NCBI RefSeq assembly: GCF_026745355.1
Contig: NC_079206.1
Span: 10,570,779-10,634,778, forward strand
Reading direction: 5' to 3'
DNA from: Beta vulgaris subsp. vulgaris
Lineage: Eukaryota > Streptophyta > Magnoliopsida > Caryophyllales > Amaranthaceae
Length of the DNA stretch: 64,000 bases
How positions within the stretch are numbered: the stretch's first letter is position 1; every line of letters starts with the position of its first letter. A program made the position numbers and the translations under genes. Positions 45,673-58,116 of this stretch are shown in pieces. The notes beneath the pieces are model-generated. The model was given only the letters and a program-made list of their open reading frames with translations, was not told the origin of the DNA and made no database searches.

Positions 45673-46526
45673 TTTTAAATACCAAGGAAAATTCATCACA
45701 TATATATCTAAAGAAGCGAAAGTTGAAGTTTATATTCGTAGTGTAAAAAACTTTGCATATTACAACCTTCTATTATTCAATTACAAGGACCAAAATGTCC
45801 AATATATCATGTGATGTGTGTATTTTAAGTATGTCACAGTTACAAAATTATCAATGCTGACCACGATATGCTAATTTTGCTAATCTTATATTGCTAATAG
45901 TAAGAGAGCCGCTTGATTCATAATGATTATAACCAATTTTTAATCACAATATTTCTTAAGTAGGACATAAACTTGTGTCTTGTAAGTGTTGCATATTGAA
46001 TTACAAATGTTGTACATTGAAATTAATTTTTCACCATCTTAGATGATAAATAGTATGATACCTTGACTTTCATGTGTAATATTTGTAATTCTATGTAAAG
46101 TTTTTAAGGTAATATAAAGTTCCTTTTAAGGAAAGAGGGAAATTGGGGATCCCTTCTTATAAAGGGTGAGACTCGATCCCAAAATCTATGGGATCTGAGG
46201 TCATGCCAACACCACTAGGCTATCACCTACTGTTCAATTCTATGTAAAGTATCTATGACTATATGAACAAACATTTATGGTCGAATATATATACAATCAA
46301 CAAAAAATGATGAATTGTGGGAATATCTTCCGATAGTACTGCACCATCGAGTAAAGATGGATAAAATACCAGCTTTGAGGGCCACAGTTTTCCATTGCTT
46401 AGCACCATATTTTTGAATATAGTCAGACAACTTTGTATCTTCTTCAGCAGTCCATGCTCCTTTGTTCACTATTTTTCTCTTCCCAATGATTTCATCACCC
46501 TTCTTTAGTGCCATTTTTGGTGCCAT
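44282..46526 (-). CDS. R2R3-MYB transcription factor with bHLH-interaction motif
   Basis: Three exons on -: 46526-46370, 45567-45438, 44570-44282; 191 aa. R2 spans about 22-72 with Trp at 25, 45 and 65. R3 spans about 73-124 with its first Trp replaced by Ile (78), as usual in plants, then Trp 97 and 116. The bHLH-binding signature DL-x2-R-x3-L-x6-L-x3-R is complete (D84, L85, R88, L92, L99, R103). The DNA-contact block [15 protein letters not shown] and [14 protein letters not shown] are intact. The acidic C-terminus ending [14 protein letters not shown] is probably an activation region. By these marks it is a MYB acting in MBW-type complexes (flavonoid, pigment or epidermal fate), but the subgroup is undecided. 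Intron positions are the usual R2R3 ones. Introns carry two MITEs, a SINE and a TA microsatellite. Confidence 0.94.
44754..44988. mobile_element. Stowaway-like MITE (family 4) in MYB intron 2
   Basis: CTCCTTCTATTTCAAAATAT and ATATTTTGAAACGGAGGGAG inverted ends, TA at both sides. It is the reverse-oriented relative of 43684-43968, sharing the words GGTCGACCTCGAACATCATG and GACCACAAATATCTCT in reverse complement. Confidence 0.87.
45127..45217. mobile_element. Short Stowaway-like foldback in MYB intron 2
   Basis: A 91-bp hairpin: TTCTCTCCGTTCCTATTTG pairs with AAATAGGAACGGAGGGAG, TA flanks on both sides. Confidence 0.8.
45632..45669. repeat. TA microsatellite in MYB intron 1
   Basis: Uninterrupted alternating AT of about 38 bp within intron 1 of the MYB gene. 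Confidence 0.92.
46120..46232 (-). mobile_element. tRNA-derived SINE fragment in MYB intron 1
   Basis: On - GATAGCCTAGTGGTGTTGGC (A box, 46222-46203) and GGGATCGAGTCTCACC (B box, 46180-46165) have pol III promoter spacing. A similar head occurs at 48072-48010. The 3' end is undefined. Confidence 0.6.
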
Positions 46527-46972
46527 AATAAGCTTGAGAGAAAGAATGCGTGAGTCAAGAGTGTAGAGTTGAGAAAGGAGATGTTTGGTCAGTTAAGTAT
46601 GAGAGCTTATAACTTATAAGATGTATACTTTGTAGGTGAGCACGTGCAGAGGTAGAGATAATTAATGTTGGGTTTAGGAAGTAGAAACAATCTCATCTAC
46701 CTTTCTTATGTTCTAGCTACCAACTATAGTATTAGTAGTATACTCACTATGTTAACTTAGAGGAAAGGTGTTAAGTTGGTGCAAGTTTGGTTGATTATCT
46801 AACCTTAAACAAAAGGGAAAGGGGAGTTATTGATGAGTACTAATTTTCAAATGGACTAAGATTTGGACACTATTTACACTCAACAAATGTACCTATTTAC
46901 ATCAAGTATTAATTACGATTGTTTATCGTTTAGTTTTGGTAAAATTCTACAAGCTAAGATGATTATCAAGAT
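46527..46972. other. 5' flank of the MYB gene
   Basis: Promoter side of the MYB gene; TTATAAGTTATAAG on - (46619-46606) is a possible TATA region. No other feature. Confidence 0.4.
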
Positions 46973-47157
46973 TAGGGCTAGCAATGAGTTGAGACAGCTC
47001 GCGAGCTACTCGAACTGGACTCGGTCAAAGCTCGACTTGAGCTCGAACTCGACTCGACAGGTTAGCGAGTCTAGTCGAGTCGAGTCGAGCAACTCAATAC
47101 TCGACTCGAGAAACTCGTGAGATACTCGAGAAACTCGTGAGATACTCGATAAAATTT

Positions 47158-47168
<11 letters not shown>

Positions 47169-47226
<58 letters not shown>
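47169..47226. repeat. TA microsatellite inside the hAT-type MITE
   Basis: About 58 bp of uninterrupted TA. Another open frame reading IYIYIY is its translation. Confidence 0.92.
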
Positions 47227-47227
<1 letters not shown>

Positions 47228-47394
47228 TTTTAATTTTGTTAAGAAATTTTAACTTTATTTTTTTTCTATAAAAAATACTTGTAGTTTTCTTTTTTAAAAA
47301 AATGAAAAAAAAAGTGTACAAAATGACCAAAAAGCAAAGCAAAAAATTTCTTCTATAAAAAATAGAACTATATCAAATGACCAAAAAGCTTGAA

Positions 47395-47640
47395 ACGAGT
47401 TCGAGTTCGAGCTTGAAACGAGTTCGAGTTCGAGCTGGAAACGAGTTCGAGTTCAGCTTGAAACGAGTTCGAGCTCGAGCTCGAGTTCGAGTTCGAGTTC
47501 GAGTTTCGAGTTCGAGTTCGAGTTTCGAGTTCGAGTTCGAGCTTGAAATTTTGAAACTCACGAGTTTTCTCGAGTCGAGTCGAGTTTGAGTATAAGTTTT
47601 CGAGTTCGAGTCGAGTTTAGTCAAACTCGAACTCGACTCG
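47395..47640. repeat. TTCGAG hexamer array
   Basis: Tandem GAGTTCGAGTTCGAG units mixed with GCTTGAAAC interruptions. Frames over it read as SSSSFEFEF or TRTRTR and are not genes. Confidence 0.88.
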
Positions 47641-47944
47641 CATCACTGCCAGCCCTAATCAAGATCATATATTGAATCCCGTTTAAATCATTATCCTTGT
47701 AACATTTATAAAATAAAATTTTAGAAGAGCATAACATTAGTATGTTGCCACGTTACTAATAATTAATTCTAACATTGATGAATAATAAAAATTTTATTAT
47801 AAGGTTTCCTTTTTTTATGTATAAAGAGGCACAAGAGGTAGTAATGTAAATGTCTCATATATAGCTACTTCTTTTCTTTTTTCTTTTTGATGATGATGAT
47901 GATAAAAGCGCAGTAATCCGTTAGCTCTCATGTTTTTTTTTTTT

Positions 47945-48085
47945 TTTAATAAGGTAAGGAGAAACCTTGACAAGTTGGGGAGAATAAAGGAGATCCCAAC
48001 TTGTCAAGAGTGAGAATGGATCCCAAGACCTCCTGAAACCGGGAGGGAAGCACTAACCACTAGGCTATCTCTCACTCTCCTGTTA
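47945..48085 (-). mobile_element. tRNA-derived SINE
   Basis: On - GAGATAGCCTAGTGGTTAGTG (A box, about 48070-48050; 21 bases, given by position) and TTGGGATCCATTCTCAC (B box, 48026-48010) are well spaced. The element continues through CTTGACAAGTTGGG to an A-run at 47952-47934. Confidence 0.65.
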
Positions 48086-50161
48086 GTTCTCATGTTAGTT
48101 CTTCTTCCTCTTCTTCTTTAATGTAAGACAGGTACCTAACTTGTCCGGGGTCATATGTAGGTTCATTATATGGTTTTCAATTTCTAATTTTGGAAATTAT
48201 TAGAAGTTATCCTATAAACTCTTAACAAAGTAAATATTTGAATATGTCAAATGAGAAAAAAAAAAGAGATAAAGCTTGCTTTTTTTTTAGGTAGGTAAGA
48301 TGAAAGATCCTATTGAACTGGCATTTCACCCAAGTATAACCACTCAAGTTTGCAGGCCAGACTCTCTAAAAGGGAGGGGGATGGTAAGGAAAATCTCACC
48401 AACAAAGAGCTCCTAGTGGGCTTATTTTCCATAGGCAGGTAACAGTGGCCACTTCTGTAGTTCTTGTAATCCTTGTCAAAAGGTACATTATTAGAGAGTA
48501 TAAAAAAAATACATATACATGATCTCTTTTAGTTTTCTCTTTCGTATTACTGCTTTATTTGGGTAATGAGCAACTACTCACTACTATGCTTTAGAGTGCT
48601 TTCCCGCTATGCCAAAATGGCTAGCCTTTATAAAGGCTTCCATCAACGACACAGATGATGGTAGTATCATTTACAGTCTATTTCAGGTAGGTTGGTGATG
48701 CTGAATGGTTAATGCCTAATTAGTCATATAGTTTAATTTCCCCGACTCCTCTCCCATATTTCAACAGTATCGTGTAGCTTGAGGATCAGTATGATTTATA
48801 AATTCCTATTGGAAGCTTAAGAAGTTTCAACCGATGTTTAAACTCCCAACACACATAGTCGCGATAACAATTGTGCAATCATTTTTGTGGATAATGTGAT
48901 ATGTGATAGTTTGCAACTAACAAACCTAAAATTACACATTACAAGACCAATTATGCCCCGAAATCCAATTGTTATGCTCTCCTAATCTCAAATCATCTAA
49001 AACGTTTCTTATTTACACGATATCAAAAACATATCTTTGACCATTAATAGATATTTTTGATCGCACATTCATTAATATTTTTAAAAACTTATTATTCCAC
49101 ATAATATTTTTTATATATTTGCGAAGAAAAAATATAAAGTCAAAATGGATCAACTTTGAAATTGAATAAGTGAAATAATTCCCAAAAAATATAAATGATC
49201 CAATATTTTGGAACTGATGGAATATTGTAAGTAATATGGCAAGCCTAAGTATGTAAACCTAAAATTGCAATGGAACAACCACACTCTGCTTAAGATAAAC
49301 AATATGCTGAGGTAAGGCTGGAGAGTTGGAGTTAGGGCACTCTTAACTGGTTCGGTAGAAAGGTCAACTCTTGATCTTCTGTCACATTGCTTCTTCAGGA
49401 TACCAGACATAACAAGGTTTGTCATAAGAAACAGCGCCACCCCATGAAAAATACTAACAGCACACAAGTAATAAGATGTATTAATGGTATCTTTAAAAAA
49501 GAAAAAAAATAAGAAGATTAGTTGTAGATTGTCATACATTAGTTTTTACAAAAAAGTGTAAGAGCGTGTTCACTATACCAAAGAGACATCGTAAAACCAA
49601 GGCTTTGTTACAAACAACCTTAGTCAAGTCCCCGTCTTTGCAATCAAAGATCTATATATCTTCACAGGATAAACTGGAACTTTGAGGACTTCCAGTATCC
49701 AGCCGTCAGTCCTTGATCGCTAGAACAAGGCGTAGAGTCCTTGAACCACACTTCATGACCAATCTACTTCCTGCTGTCAGATTCCATTTCTTAAGCCAAA
49801 ACAAAAACTTGCTTCTGTGATGACACTTTCAAAGAAATCGCACTCCAAATCCCGGCCTCTCAATAAGATAGCGTACAGGATCAAAGCTTCAAGTACTGCA
49901 ATCATCTGCAATCCACCATATTTTTCTCCATCGACCAAACATCTACCTTCTCCAGAGTTGGCCCAGCAAAACAGATACACACGGAACTATCAGCAGATAC
50001 GAGCTCCAATATAGTTGATCTATAGAATGCCATAGTAATTCACTAGATCTATCTGTGTGCAAGTCCTATTTACAGTAAAAAAAGAAAATTCAAAGCCGCA
50101 AAATCTTGCCATAGATACTCTTCCTGTTTTTTTACCTACTCTTCCATCAGCTAATTCGATC
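48086..50161. other. Intergenic DNA and 3' flank of the SMPD4-like gene
   Basis: AT-rich with short unassigned frames (e.g. 49539-49150 on -). The right part (about 49560-50161) is the likely 3' UTR of the SMPD4-like gene. No gene supported. Confidence 0.4.
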
Positions 50162-53100
50162 CTACCAAATAGACCTAAAAGCTCTCCGCAGCATGCTGAA
50201 CAGGGCAAAAAGAAACACCACAGTTACAAGCTTCTTAGAGGCAAAAACCCTGAGGTTCACTTTCAGTCCGTGTCTTATCAACAGCCTTGATATCAACAAG
50301 CGCACCGCTAAAAACCAAGAGGCTACAGAACACATCGCAGCTTTCAGGAAATCAGACATACCATACTCATTTACTACATCAGTTGGTAGTTCCACATAAG
50401 GACAGCTAACATCAAGTCCTCCTTGATATAGCCCCAAATTTTGGTTCAGCCAACTTGACATATGAATTAGAAGCTTTGCAAGCCAAGCAACCTCGTCATT
50501 TGATATGGGCCGCCTCAACCAATCGCCCTTGTAGTTATCATTGGCAACTAAGCCCTTACCAAACCTCCTGGGCTTAAATAGCTCATCACGGGAGTGTTGA
50601 TGCTGTTCTGATCTTGGAGAGACAGGAGACTGCATCACAACATGATCGCCGAATAAACAGCGCAACTTTGGCTTCAAAGAGTGCAAACGTTGGAGGTTGT
50701 TCGCAAGATTATCACCAGAGATGGCCTGAAGTTCTGTTTCTGCTCGCAATATGAAAAGCTGAGAAACCATTGCAAGAGATTGTTTTAGCTAACGATAGCA
50801 TCAACAAAAAGTACAACCGCAATACACAAACAAGACTTCTCGCTCTACTTCTATGGTCTTGTCTGGGAAAATGAGCACAGAAAATAAGACAGAAAACAGA
50901 TGGACACGAAGATACCTGAAGCAGCTGAGAGCCACCATCTTCACCATCACTAAACAGTCTGAGGTCTCTATTCCAATTCTCATGTAAGAAGGATCCATCA
51001 GCATCACTCTCACTTAAGCCATCCTCCCAATCCTGCATATTATACAGGAGACAATTACATCTATAGATTACAGAGGTTAAGTAGATCCTATAAATTGGGA
51101 AGGAAAGAGATTTATTTTTTCAAGGTAGCGAGTATAGCACGGAGACTACTGTACCATATATCAAAGGCATATAAATCTTCAGTTACTTTGAAGTTAGATG
51201 GAAAGTGTCACAACAATTGTAAAATCAATAAGACTAAAAGGTCACAGAGAAAAAAAAAAAAGAAGAATAGGAAAGAATTCACCACAACCAAAGAATTACC
51301 TGAAGTTGCTCATGGATCTGTGGAACAAATTTATTGAGATTACTGAGTGCCAATCTGCCAGACAAAGCATTTCTAGAATGGAAAATGGCATCAACATTTT
51401 TAATTAGCTCCATTAGCTCTCTTGAAGATATTAATATGTCCGTCACCTGTTGAAAGAACACAAAATCATTAGAGAGCTTCAAAAAAGCTTCACACAAAAT
51501 ATATGCATCAAATAGAAACATAAATGAGCTTATTATAGATGGTGTGAGTTAAAGTAGCTGGTGCTATCTGCATTTCTGAAAGAGAGTAATCATTTGCAGC
51601 ACAAACATAATTTTAGTCCTTTTCCTTGAGGACAAACAAGTGCCCAGGTAAAACCAGAGGACATGCATTGCAACAGTACCTCTGCAGCATCATGCAACAT
51701 CTACCCAGTTAGTCCCCATCATCAAACCCAAATCCCAACGGTTCTTCCCCTCCCCTTTCCCCTGTTCAGAAGCCGTTTGAGGTCCACACAGGTGTATTAT
51801 TTAGGAAAGAAGAGAAGGCGTTATCACAGAGAGATAGCAACATAAGGTTTGAAAAGTTGCATAAACATTCAACAGCAAAAAGCAGCTACCACTTAAACCC
51901 TGGATTAAGTTAAACGAGCTTTTATATCCATAACGCATATATCAGTTTAGGAGCCAGTGTTGCAAACGAGTCAACACCAGTCCAGTATCTGAGCATATGA
52001 ACTTATAAAGTAAGCACAAGCAATATAGAAAGAGTAATTCATGGGCCATGCATCTCAAAAGATACTATCATTCTATGACTGAAACAATAATTTCACATGC
52101 GATGAGCGCTCTTAACGCATCTATAAAGATACAAGTAAGCAGGCTCGCAAACTTAATTTTTATATATGAACATGGATTACAGATTAACTATCACCCAAGC
52201 TTTCAACCAACGCAATAGAATCATCGGATACACAGCATACACAAGCTTAGCATGCATTTAGGCCAGTGGCCCATAACATCTAAGGACATTGGACACCTGT
52301 TATTCCCTCAAACTATCATGGCCCTAAAGGGCCACTGCCCCTATAAGAAGGAAGCTGTGAAGGACTATTCAAGCAGGACAGTTAATACTCTTAAGTGATC
52401 ACAAAAGCTTCTGACAAACCTCTTCAGTACATTATCTAGGTGACAGCGAGGTATTATTTTACACAGTTACCCTCATAAGACTATAAAATTGAATTCAGCA
52501 AGTCTTGTGTTGACCGACTTAAATGAAGTTATTGTAAAACCACCTTACTTTTCTTCCCTAAAAGGATCACCTTTTGCCTAAGGGGGCCACTTTTACCTTA
52601 AAGGGATCACTTCTACTATAGGTAACCCCTTTGCATAAAATGTTACCCCAACTTATCATAGATTATTGTAAGATGGTATAACAATACCTCTGTTTCACAA
52701 TACATGCAACATTTGCTTGTTTACGTACTCCAACACGCTTCGTTGGATGTTGATATCTCTAATTGTGCATATTTAAAAATTATAAAAAAAATTATATTTG
52801 GAATCCTAACATTGATGCAAAATAAAAAAGGACTCACTTGACTATCTTTTCCTTACATAATGGTAAAAGAAACATTGTCAAAGTTGGTTGATAAATAGTG
52901 CCTAAATGAAAATGTTGCATGTATTGTAAAACGGATGTAGTATAAGAGTTTGTAAATTGAAATGGAAATTAACAAATAAGGTATCACACTCAGCAAACAT
53001 ATTCAAGTTCCACTCTATAGCATAAGCAAGAAAATATATTATACTGCCTGAGACAAGCATTTGCAAGAGAATTCGAATGCATAAAGCCTAAACTCCACAC

Positions 53101-56100
53101 ATTCCACTGAATACAGGTTTCCAAATAATGGCTCAGTGTAATCATCCACATGAACTATTAAAGGAAAATAAATCCGCAAAAGATAGTTGGGTTCATCACA
53201 TGATTTCCCATTACATGATGATCGACATCACCTCCTACGTCTATGATTACCATCACAATCCGTTTGGTAGTTGTTAATAAATTGCAGTAATGGGAATTAA
53301 TTTTAAGTATAATGTTATTAAAGAAGCACTTTTAAAATCTCCATGGGGAGACATTTTTTCTTCATGGGCAAGCAATCTCACCCCTGAACTTGTGTTTTTG
53401 TCTCCAAGGGGAAGCAATTTTCATTACCACTCATTACCACCTACAAGGTGGTATTGGATGGGAATGAAAATTCAAGAAGGAACGTGGACACTTTAGGATA
53501 AATTAGCATTACCATGGGAATGAAAAATGATATTTTTCACAAATTTACACACAAATTCATTCCCATTACCATAATTTATAACCAACTACCAAAGGGACCG
53601 TTAGGGTCTATGTTCCCCTCCTTCCACTCTTTTGCTATGTTCCCTTTAAGAACATGTCAAAAGATAAGAGCATAGGAGAGAAGCATCATATTCATGCTTC
53701 ACCACACAAACACCATCGAAAGAAGCAGCCATGATAGCAACCACTCTTGATTCTTGTCACTACAACTTCTCCTTCATTGGATAAGAGCTTGCATTTTTAT
53801 TCAAGTTCTTGTCATCAACACTGCTAATCCATCCTCACAGGAACTTTAATTATACTCTAACAACAGTTTAGCATAAGCACCTCACACTATGGAGTAAGGT
53901 GAATCGAATAACAAGGGGGTTGCACCTCATGCACCATGGCTTGCTCAAGATAGTGTGAAATTGCGAATAGCACTTCATTGCGAATCACACCATCGCGTTG
54001 GAGGAATGGTTTGAAAAAAAATATGACTAAAATGTTGAAGAAATTATCTCAATCAAGAAATTATGCCCAATAAGCCAAGACGAGTAAGTAGCAACATGGA
54101 AGCATGTCACAAAGACAACTAAAATAGAAATCTCTTTTGTATTTTTCACAATTTTCAGCTACTTTTACCGAACACAAACTTATTTATCAACTCAACACTT
54201 ATACTTTGAACATCTACAGTCTACCTAGTTACAAGAATAAGTTATCAAATATGTTGCTTCAGGAAAAATTACATGTTGGCAGCCATTTCTACTTCAAGGA
54301 GATCAAAAAGGGTTACAAGTCAAGCATTAAAGCGTGAAAGGTCCTCTGATTTCCAAAAAGTTCCCTCCCCTCAAAGATTAAAGAATCAGCTATTTGATAC
54401 TACCAGCAGAATGTGTAACACTGTTGCATCACTACTGTAAATGAATCCTACCCCAGAGATTGTAACATTAGCAAATAAACAAATTACTCCCCTCAATCCT
54501 AAAGATCATATAGGACAAGCATCATACATGCACATAACAAACCTCATCCCATATTGGTATTTATAAGCTTCGAATGAGCACTGTCAGATAGAACATCTGA
54601 TTATATGCGCACATTGTTCTCATAAGTGAAAGCGAAGATACATATGAGTATATAACACCACAAAAAGACAAATTTCTATATGAGACAGCATCATTCCCTT
54701 CCACCACATTATGCGAATTCTATTTTGACAGCATAGAACCATTAAAACAAGCCAACTCGCCTTGCATCAGCCACATCAGCTTAATATATCATAGATGTCA
54801 ACTGAGATATTTCATGCCACCACATATGTTGCCCAAGAACCCCAGTAGGTGTTAAATTCTCAATACTGGCACTCGGGACAGAGAAAAACAGAGTAATTGT
54901 GGCAGAAGGATGCAATATGAGAAAACCTAATTCTCAATCCAGTTACGGAAGTAACAGCTCACTCTCTCCATCTCTGTCTAACAGATACAAATTACAAAGG
55001 CCTAGATGTCTTCCACAACTATTAACCACCCATGCATATAAAGATGAATCCATAGCTTCCTCTAATTTGAAAAAAGCTTAAAGCAACAGATAAAAAGTAA
55101 GATATATGAACAACTCCATTTTCATAAGGAGTTCCATCAAATCCCAACGCATCCACGTGATTGAGTTAGCGACATGCAATTTATGTTGATGATCTTTATG
55201 CTAACGCTAAAAAGTAAGTCACTAAAAGAATGAAACAATAAAAATAACAGTTCTCTGGACAATCAGTTCAGCAAATAAAGAAGTGAAGATAATACAAGAA
55301 GCTGAAATACATGAGACATACCCTTGATATCATCTGGACAATCAGTTCAGCATCAGTATGAAGAAACTTGTGGGCAAAACCAATGAAATGCATGACCAAC
55401 GAAGTGTAGAAAAGATAATTGGACAGCACATAGCCTTGCCAAGTGATCGAATATTGTGGCTGGTTGGGGTCACCACTATCTTTGTCTGATCTTATCTTTG
55501 AGGCATCTGCCATTGCATCAAGCTCAGCGAATTCTTCCTTGCGTAGCTTCCACGGCTCAATATAATTGATCCAGACAGAAAAGACCTCAGAGATATTTTT
55601 CATAGAGGACCCCATCGGACAATACAGAAATGTCCTCAGTATGAATCTATACAACGGCCTTTGGATATAGGAATTCCAGGAGCCACCAGATGGCAAGCTA
55701 GGTAAAACATAAGGAACCTCTCTAGTTTTGATAAAATCACTCGAACCCAACTTCTTGCACAACGGACTACCATACTCAACATGCTTGGACCCATCAGTAA
55801 CCACTGCGGAATTCAAATTCAAGTACTTCACCAACAACTTCACCACCTCTCCCAACCCCGACGCTGGGGGTGTCTCACCCAACACAGAGCGAAACGGAAA
55901 TGACAAACCAAATGATTTGCACACATTGACAGCTAACGGCGAGAAGTCACTATCCACTAACCAATAATTCACCAAGGTCTCAACCAAGAACTCCGCACGC
56001 AGAACAACAGAATCATCACAGCTCGCGGAGTAATGAAGAAGCGAGCTACGATAAGGCTGGTGATGTGAGTTCACATCATCCATCGGCACGAAAGCACGAA

Positions 56101-56827
56101 GATAAGCATACAAAAGCTTCAAGTACAGATTACAATCATTCTTCTGCTCCGAGGGCCGTTTACTACTACTCGAAATCACGGGAATCGAAGAGGTCCAGTT
56201 CTCCAACTTAGATTTCCTACTAGTCTTAACCGAAACAGTTCTAGAATTGTCACATTTCCCTCTACAAACAGGATAATACGCAAACCAAAACACAAGATAC
56301 TCAAAAATATTCAAATGAACCTGAAAATTCCCCTTAATTTCATCCTCTTTTATCCTCCCCTTAAACAAAGGACACAAATCAGATAAAATTCGACAATCTC
56401 TCTCACTAGTAAGCAAAAACCTAACCCACTCAGGCAACCTTTCAACAGGAAACACAAATTTAACAAGTGATAATCGATCAACAGCAACAATTAAGTTCAT
56501 TAGGGTTCCATGAGGAGAGAGAAGATTAAAGAGTTTACCAGCAAGGTCAGAATCATTAGAAAACGACACCGTATCGATCCAACCAACAGGAGAAGTCGGA
56601 CTTTGCGAAGAAGACGAAGAAACGTCGAAGCCGAAGAACTTGCAGAGAAGAGCGGGGAAAGCAAGGGAGAAGAAATGGCGGTTTTGATCGGGAGAATGAG
56701 CTGTGAGGTGAGATTCGACGGCAGAAACAGCGGCGGAAATTTGTGCCGGAGAATTAGCTCCGGTGAACTTTCCGGCGAGGTCGGAGGATTTGGATTGGGA
56801 GTCGAGAGAGTAAGAATGTGGCGTCAT
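50162..56827 (-). CDS. SMPD4-like (neutral sphingomyelinase-3 family) protein
   Basis: Four exons on -: 56827-55322, 51446-51300, 51032-50916, 50758-50162, all joins in frame, 788 aa. The long first exon (502 codons) covers the conserved N-terminal region (SAAVSAVESHLTAHSPDQNR, LSDLCPLFKGRI, VHLNIFEYLVFWFAYYPVC, LLYAYLRAFVPMD, PLYRFILRTFLYCP, VWINYIEPWK). Later exons carry VTDILISSRELMELIKNVDA and LWNK-type helices, then WLRRPISNDEVAWLAKLL and a C-terminal hydrophobic anchor LVTVVFLFALFSML (about 767-780). The animal homologue is an ER/nuclear-envelope, tail-anchored protein with reported neutral sphingomyelinase activity and a role at nuclear pores; the plant function is not established and no catalytic residue assignment is possible. 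Intron 1 is 3.9 kb and holds two MITEs. Confidence 0.88.
52687..52940. mobile_element. Stowaway-like MITE in intron 1 of the SMPD4-like gene
   Basis: CCTCTGTTTCACAATACATG and CATGTATTGTAAAACGGATG-TAG are inverted ends, with inner GCAACATTTGC / AATGTTGCATG pairing. TA lies on both sides. Confidence 0.82.
53259..53600. mobile_element. MITE with about 40-bp inverted repeats in intron 1 of the SMPD4-like gene
   Basis: TCCGTTTGGTAGTTGTTAAT then AAATTGCAGTAATGGGAAT at the left pairs with ATTCCCATTACCATAATTTA and TAACCAACTACCAAAGGGAC at the right. The interior keeps further diverged copies of GGGAATGAAA. TTTGGTAG termini fit a Harbinger-like MITE. The frame at 53290-53496 lies wholly within it and is not a gene. 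Confidence 0.8.
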
Positions 56828-57270
56828 CGAGAAGTGATGAAAATGGCGGGGTTATGGAGAAATGGAGGAGAGAGAGAAAAGGGTTTTACCGTTTTAGTTA
56901 GGGCACAGAAAAGGGAGGGTGGTGGTGTGGAGGTGTGATGGGGGAGAATTTTTTAAATGGGAAGAGAAGCAAATGGCGCGTTCTTTGTGAGGAAGTGTAC
57001 GTGGCGAGCTATGCGGAGGAGTGAGTCAGTGAGGGCCTGAGGCTGAGGGGGTTAATGAAGTGTGAATGTGCACTCTACTACGCTATCGGCTATCCACATA
57101 TGCGTGGGATACGTATTCTTGAGCCCACTCGTCAGTCGTCACTGTCGTCATCGGTATAAAGACGAACCGTGAAATTTAAAATTTTTGAAGTGAGAAGAAA
57201 TCCGGTCTTCACCTAGAGGCCCTTTAAAGATCAAACTCCCCTAATTTTTCATTTTTTCGTAAATATTTAC
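56828..57270. other. 5' flank of the SMPD4-like gene
   Basis: Leader and promoter region: GA-rich just before the start codon on the + view. No other gene. Frames through it are shadows of the first exon. Confidence 0.45.
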
Positions 57271-57274
57271 CTTT

Positions 57275-57380
57275 GATATCTTGATTTAGTGGTTAAAATT
57301 GAGGTGTTGTTAACGATAAGTCACATGTTTGAATCCCCCTCTCTTATAATTGAACGCTGGACAATAATAAAAAAACATGG
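57275..57380 (+). mobile_element. SINE head (same family as 34161)
   Basis: TTTAGTGGTTAAAATTGAGG (A-box side, 57285-57304), AACGATAAGTCACATG and TTTGAATCCCCCTCTC (B-box side, 57328-57343) match the copy at 34187-34236. Confidence 0.55.
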
Positions 57381-58116
57381 AAAAAACTCACTAATTAATT
57401 CAACCCAATCCTGTGCAATTTTAATACCGTGTTTATTATATATCAGTTGTATTTATTTGATACTTCTTTCTCCCTCCTTTACTTCTACTTCCCTCATAAC
57501 CACCACCTCGCCAACACTACCACCACTTCTAGCTACCCCACCCCCCTCATATTCTTACAATCCCCACCAACAGTCCGCCACCCCTCCATCCACCCCATGC
57601 AGGCCACAATCCCCCTATCCTCTCCCCCTTCCCTCCCCCCTACTATCCCTTCACGCTCATTGTTCTTTTGTAATCTACCATACACCTAAGGTAATCTATC
57701 TGCTCATTGTTCTTTTGTAGAGAGAATGAAAAAATTAGCAAAGAGCAAAAACACAATCTTGAGGTATACATAAGTGTCTTATATAGGTTTTGGATGAACA
57801 AGAAGTGATAAAGTCATTGAAACGATCATGTGGTCCAAGAAAAAAAAGAAATTTGGGCGTAGGCTTAATTTTAAGCGGTATGATAGGATGATGGCATAGT
57901 GGGCTCTATGATACCAGCTCAATTTAATGTTTTAGAGAAGAGCATAATATAATAAAAGGCCAAAAAGCCAAATAAATATAAATGCCTCAATAATATATTA
58001 CGAATTAGAAGAAATAGTTTATGAAAGGTCTAATCAAGCATTAATGCCTAAAGAAATAGTAATATTTAAGGTGATATTAAAAAAATATGTCTTTTCACGA
58101 AAAAAAATGTAACATA
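57381..58116. other. Intergenic DNA with C-rich block
   Basis: 57475-57660 is pyrimidine/C-rich and gives Pro/Ser/Thr-rich shadows, similar in style to 95-296 and to the minisatellite element at 3657. The phrase CTCATTGTTCTTTTGTA occurs twice (57655 and 57703). No gene. Confidence 0.4.

Larger units (their letters stand above)
46973..47657. mobile_element. hAT-type MITE with TTCGAG-repeat core
   Basis: TAGGGCTAGCAATGAG (46973-46988) is inverted against CACTGCCAGCCCTA (47644-47657). An 8-bp target duplication ATCAAGAT is perfect (46965-46972, 47658-47665). The core is made of CTCGAACTCGA words on the left, a TA microsatellite (47169-47226), a T/A-rich middle and a dense TTCGAG / CTCGAG array (47395-47640). 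The left and right arms are complementary overall, so the whole could form a long hairpin. No transposase. Confidence 0.92.

Noticed and set aside
47157..47624. Frames with IYIYIY or TRTRTR repeats
   Set aside because: Simple repeats (TA, TTCGAG) of a MITE.
56510..56938. 142-codon + strand frame at the 5' end of the SMPD4-like gene
   Set aside because: It is the antisense shadow of the first exon.
57289..57720. 143-codon Ser/Pro/Thr-rich frame
   Set aside because: Begins in a SINE head and runs through a C-rich block; no recognised motif.
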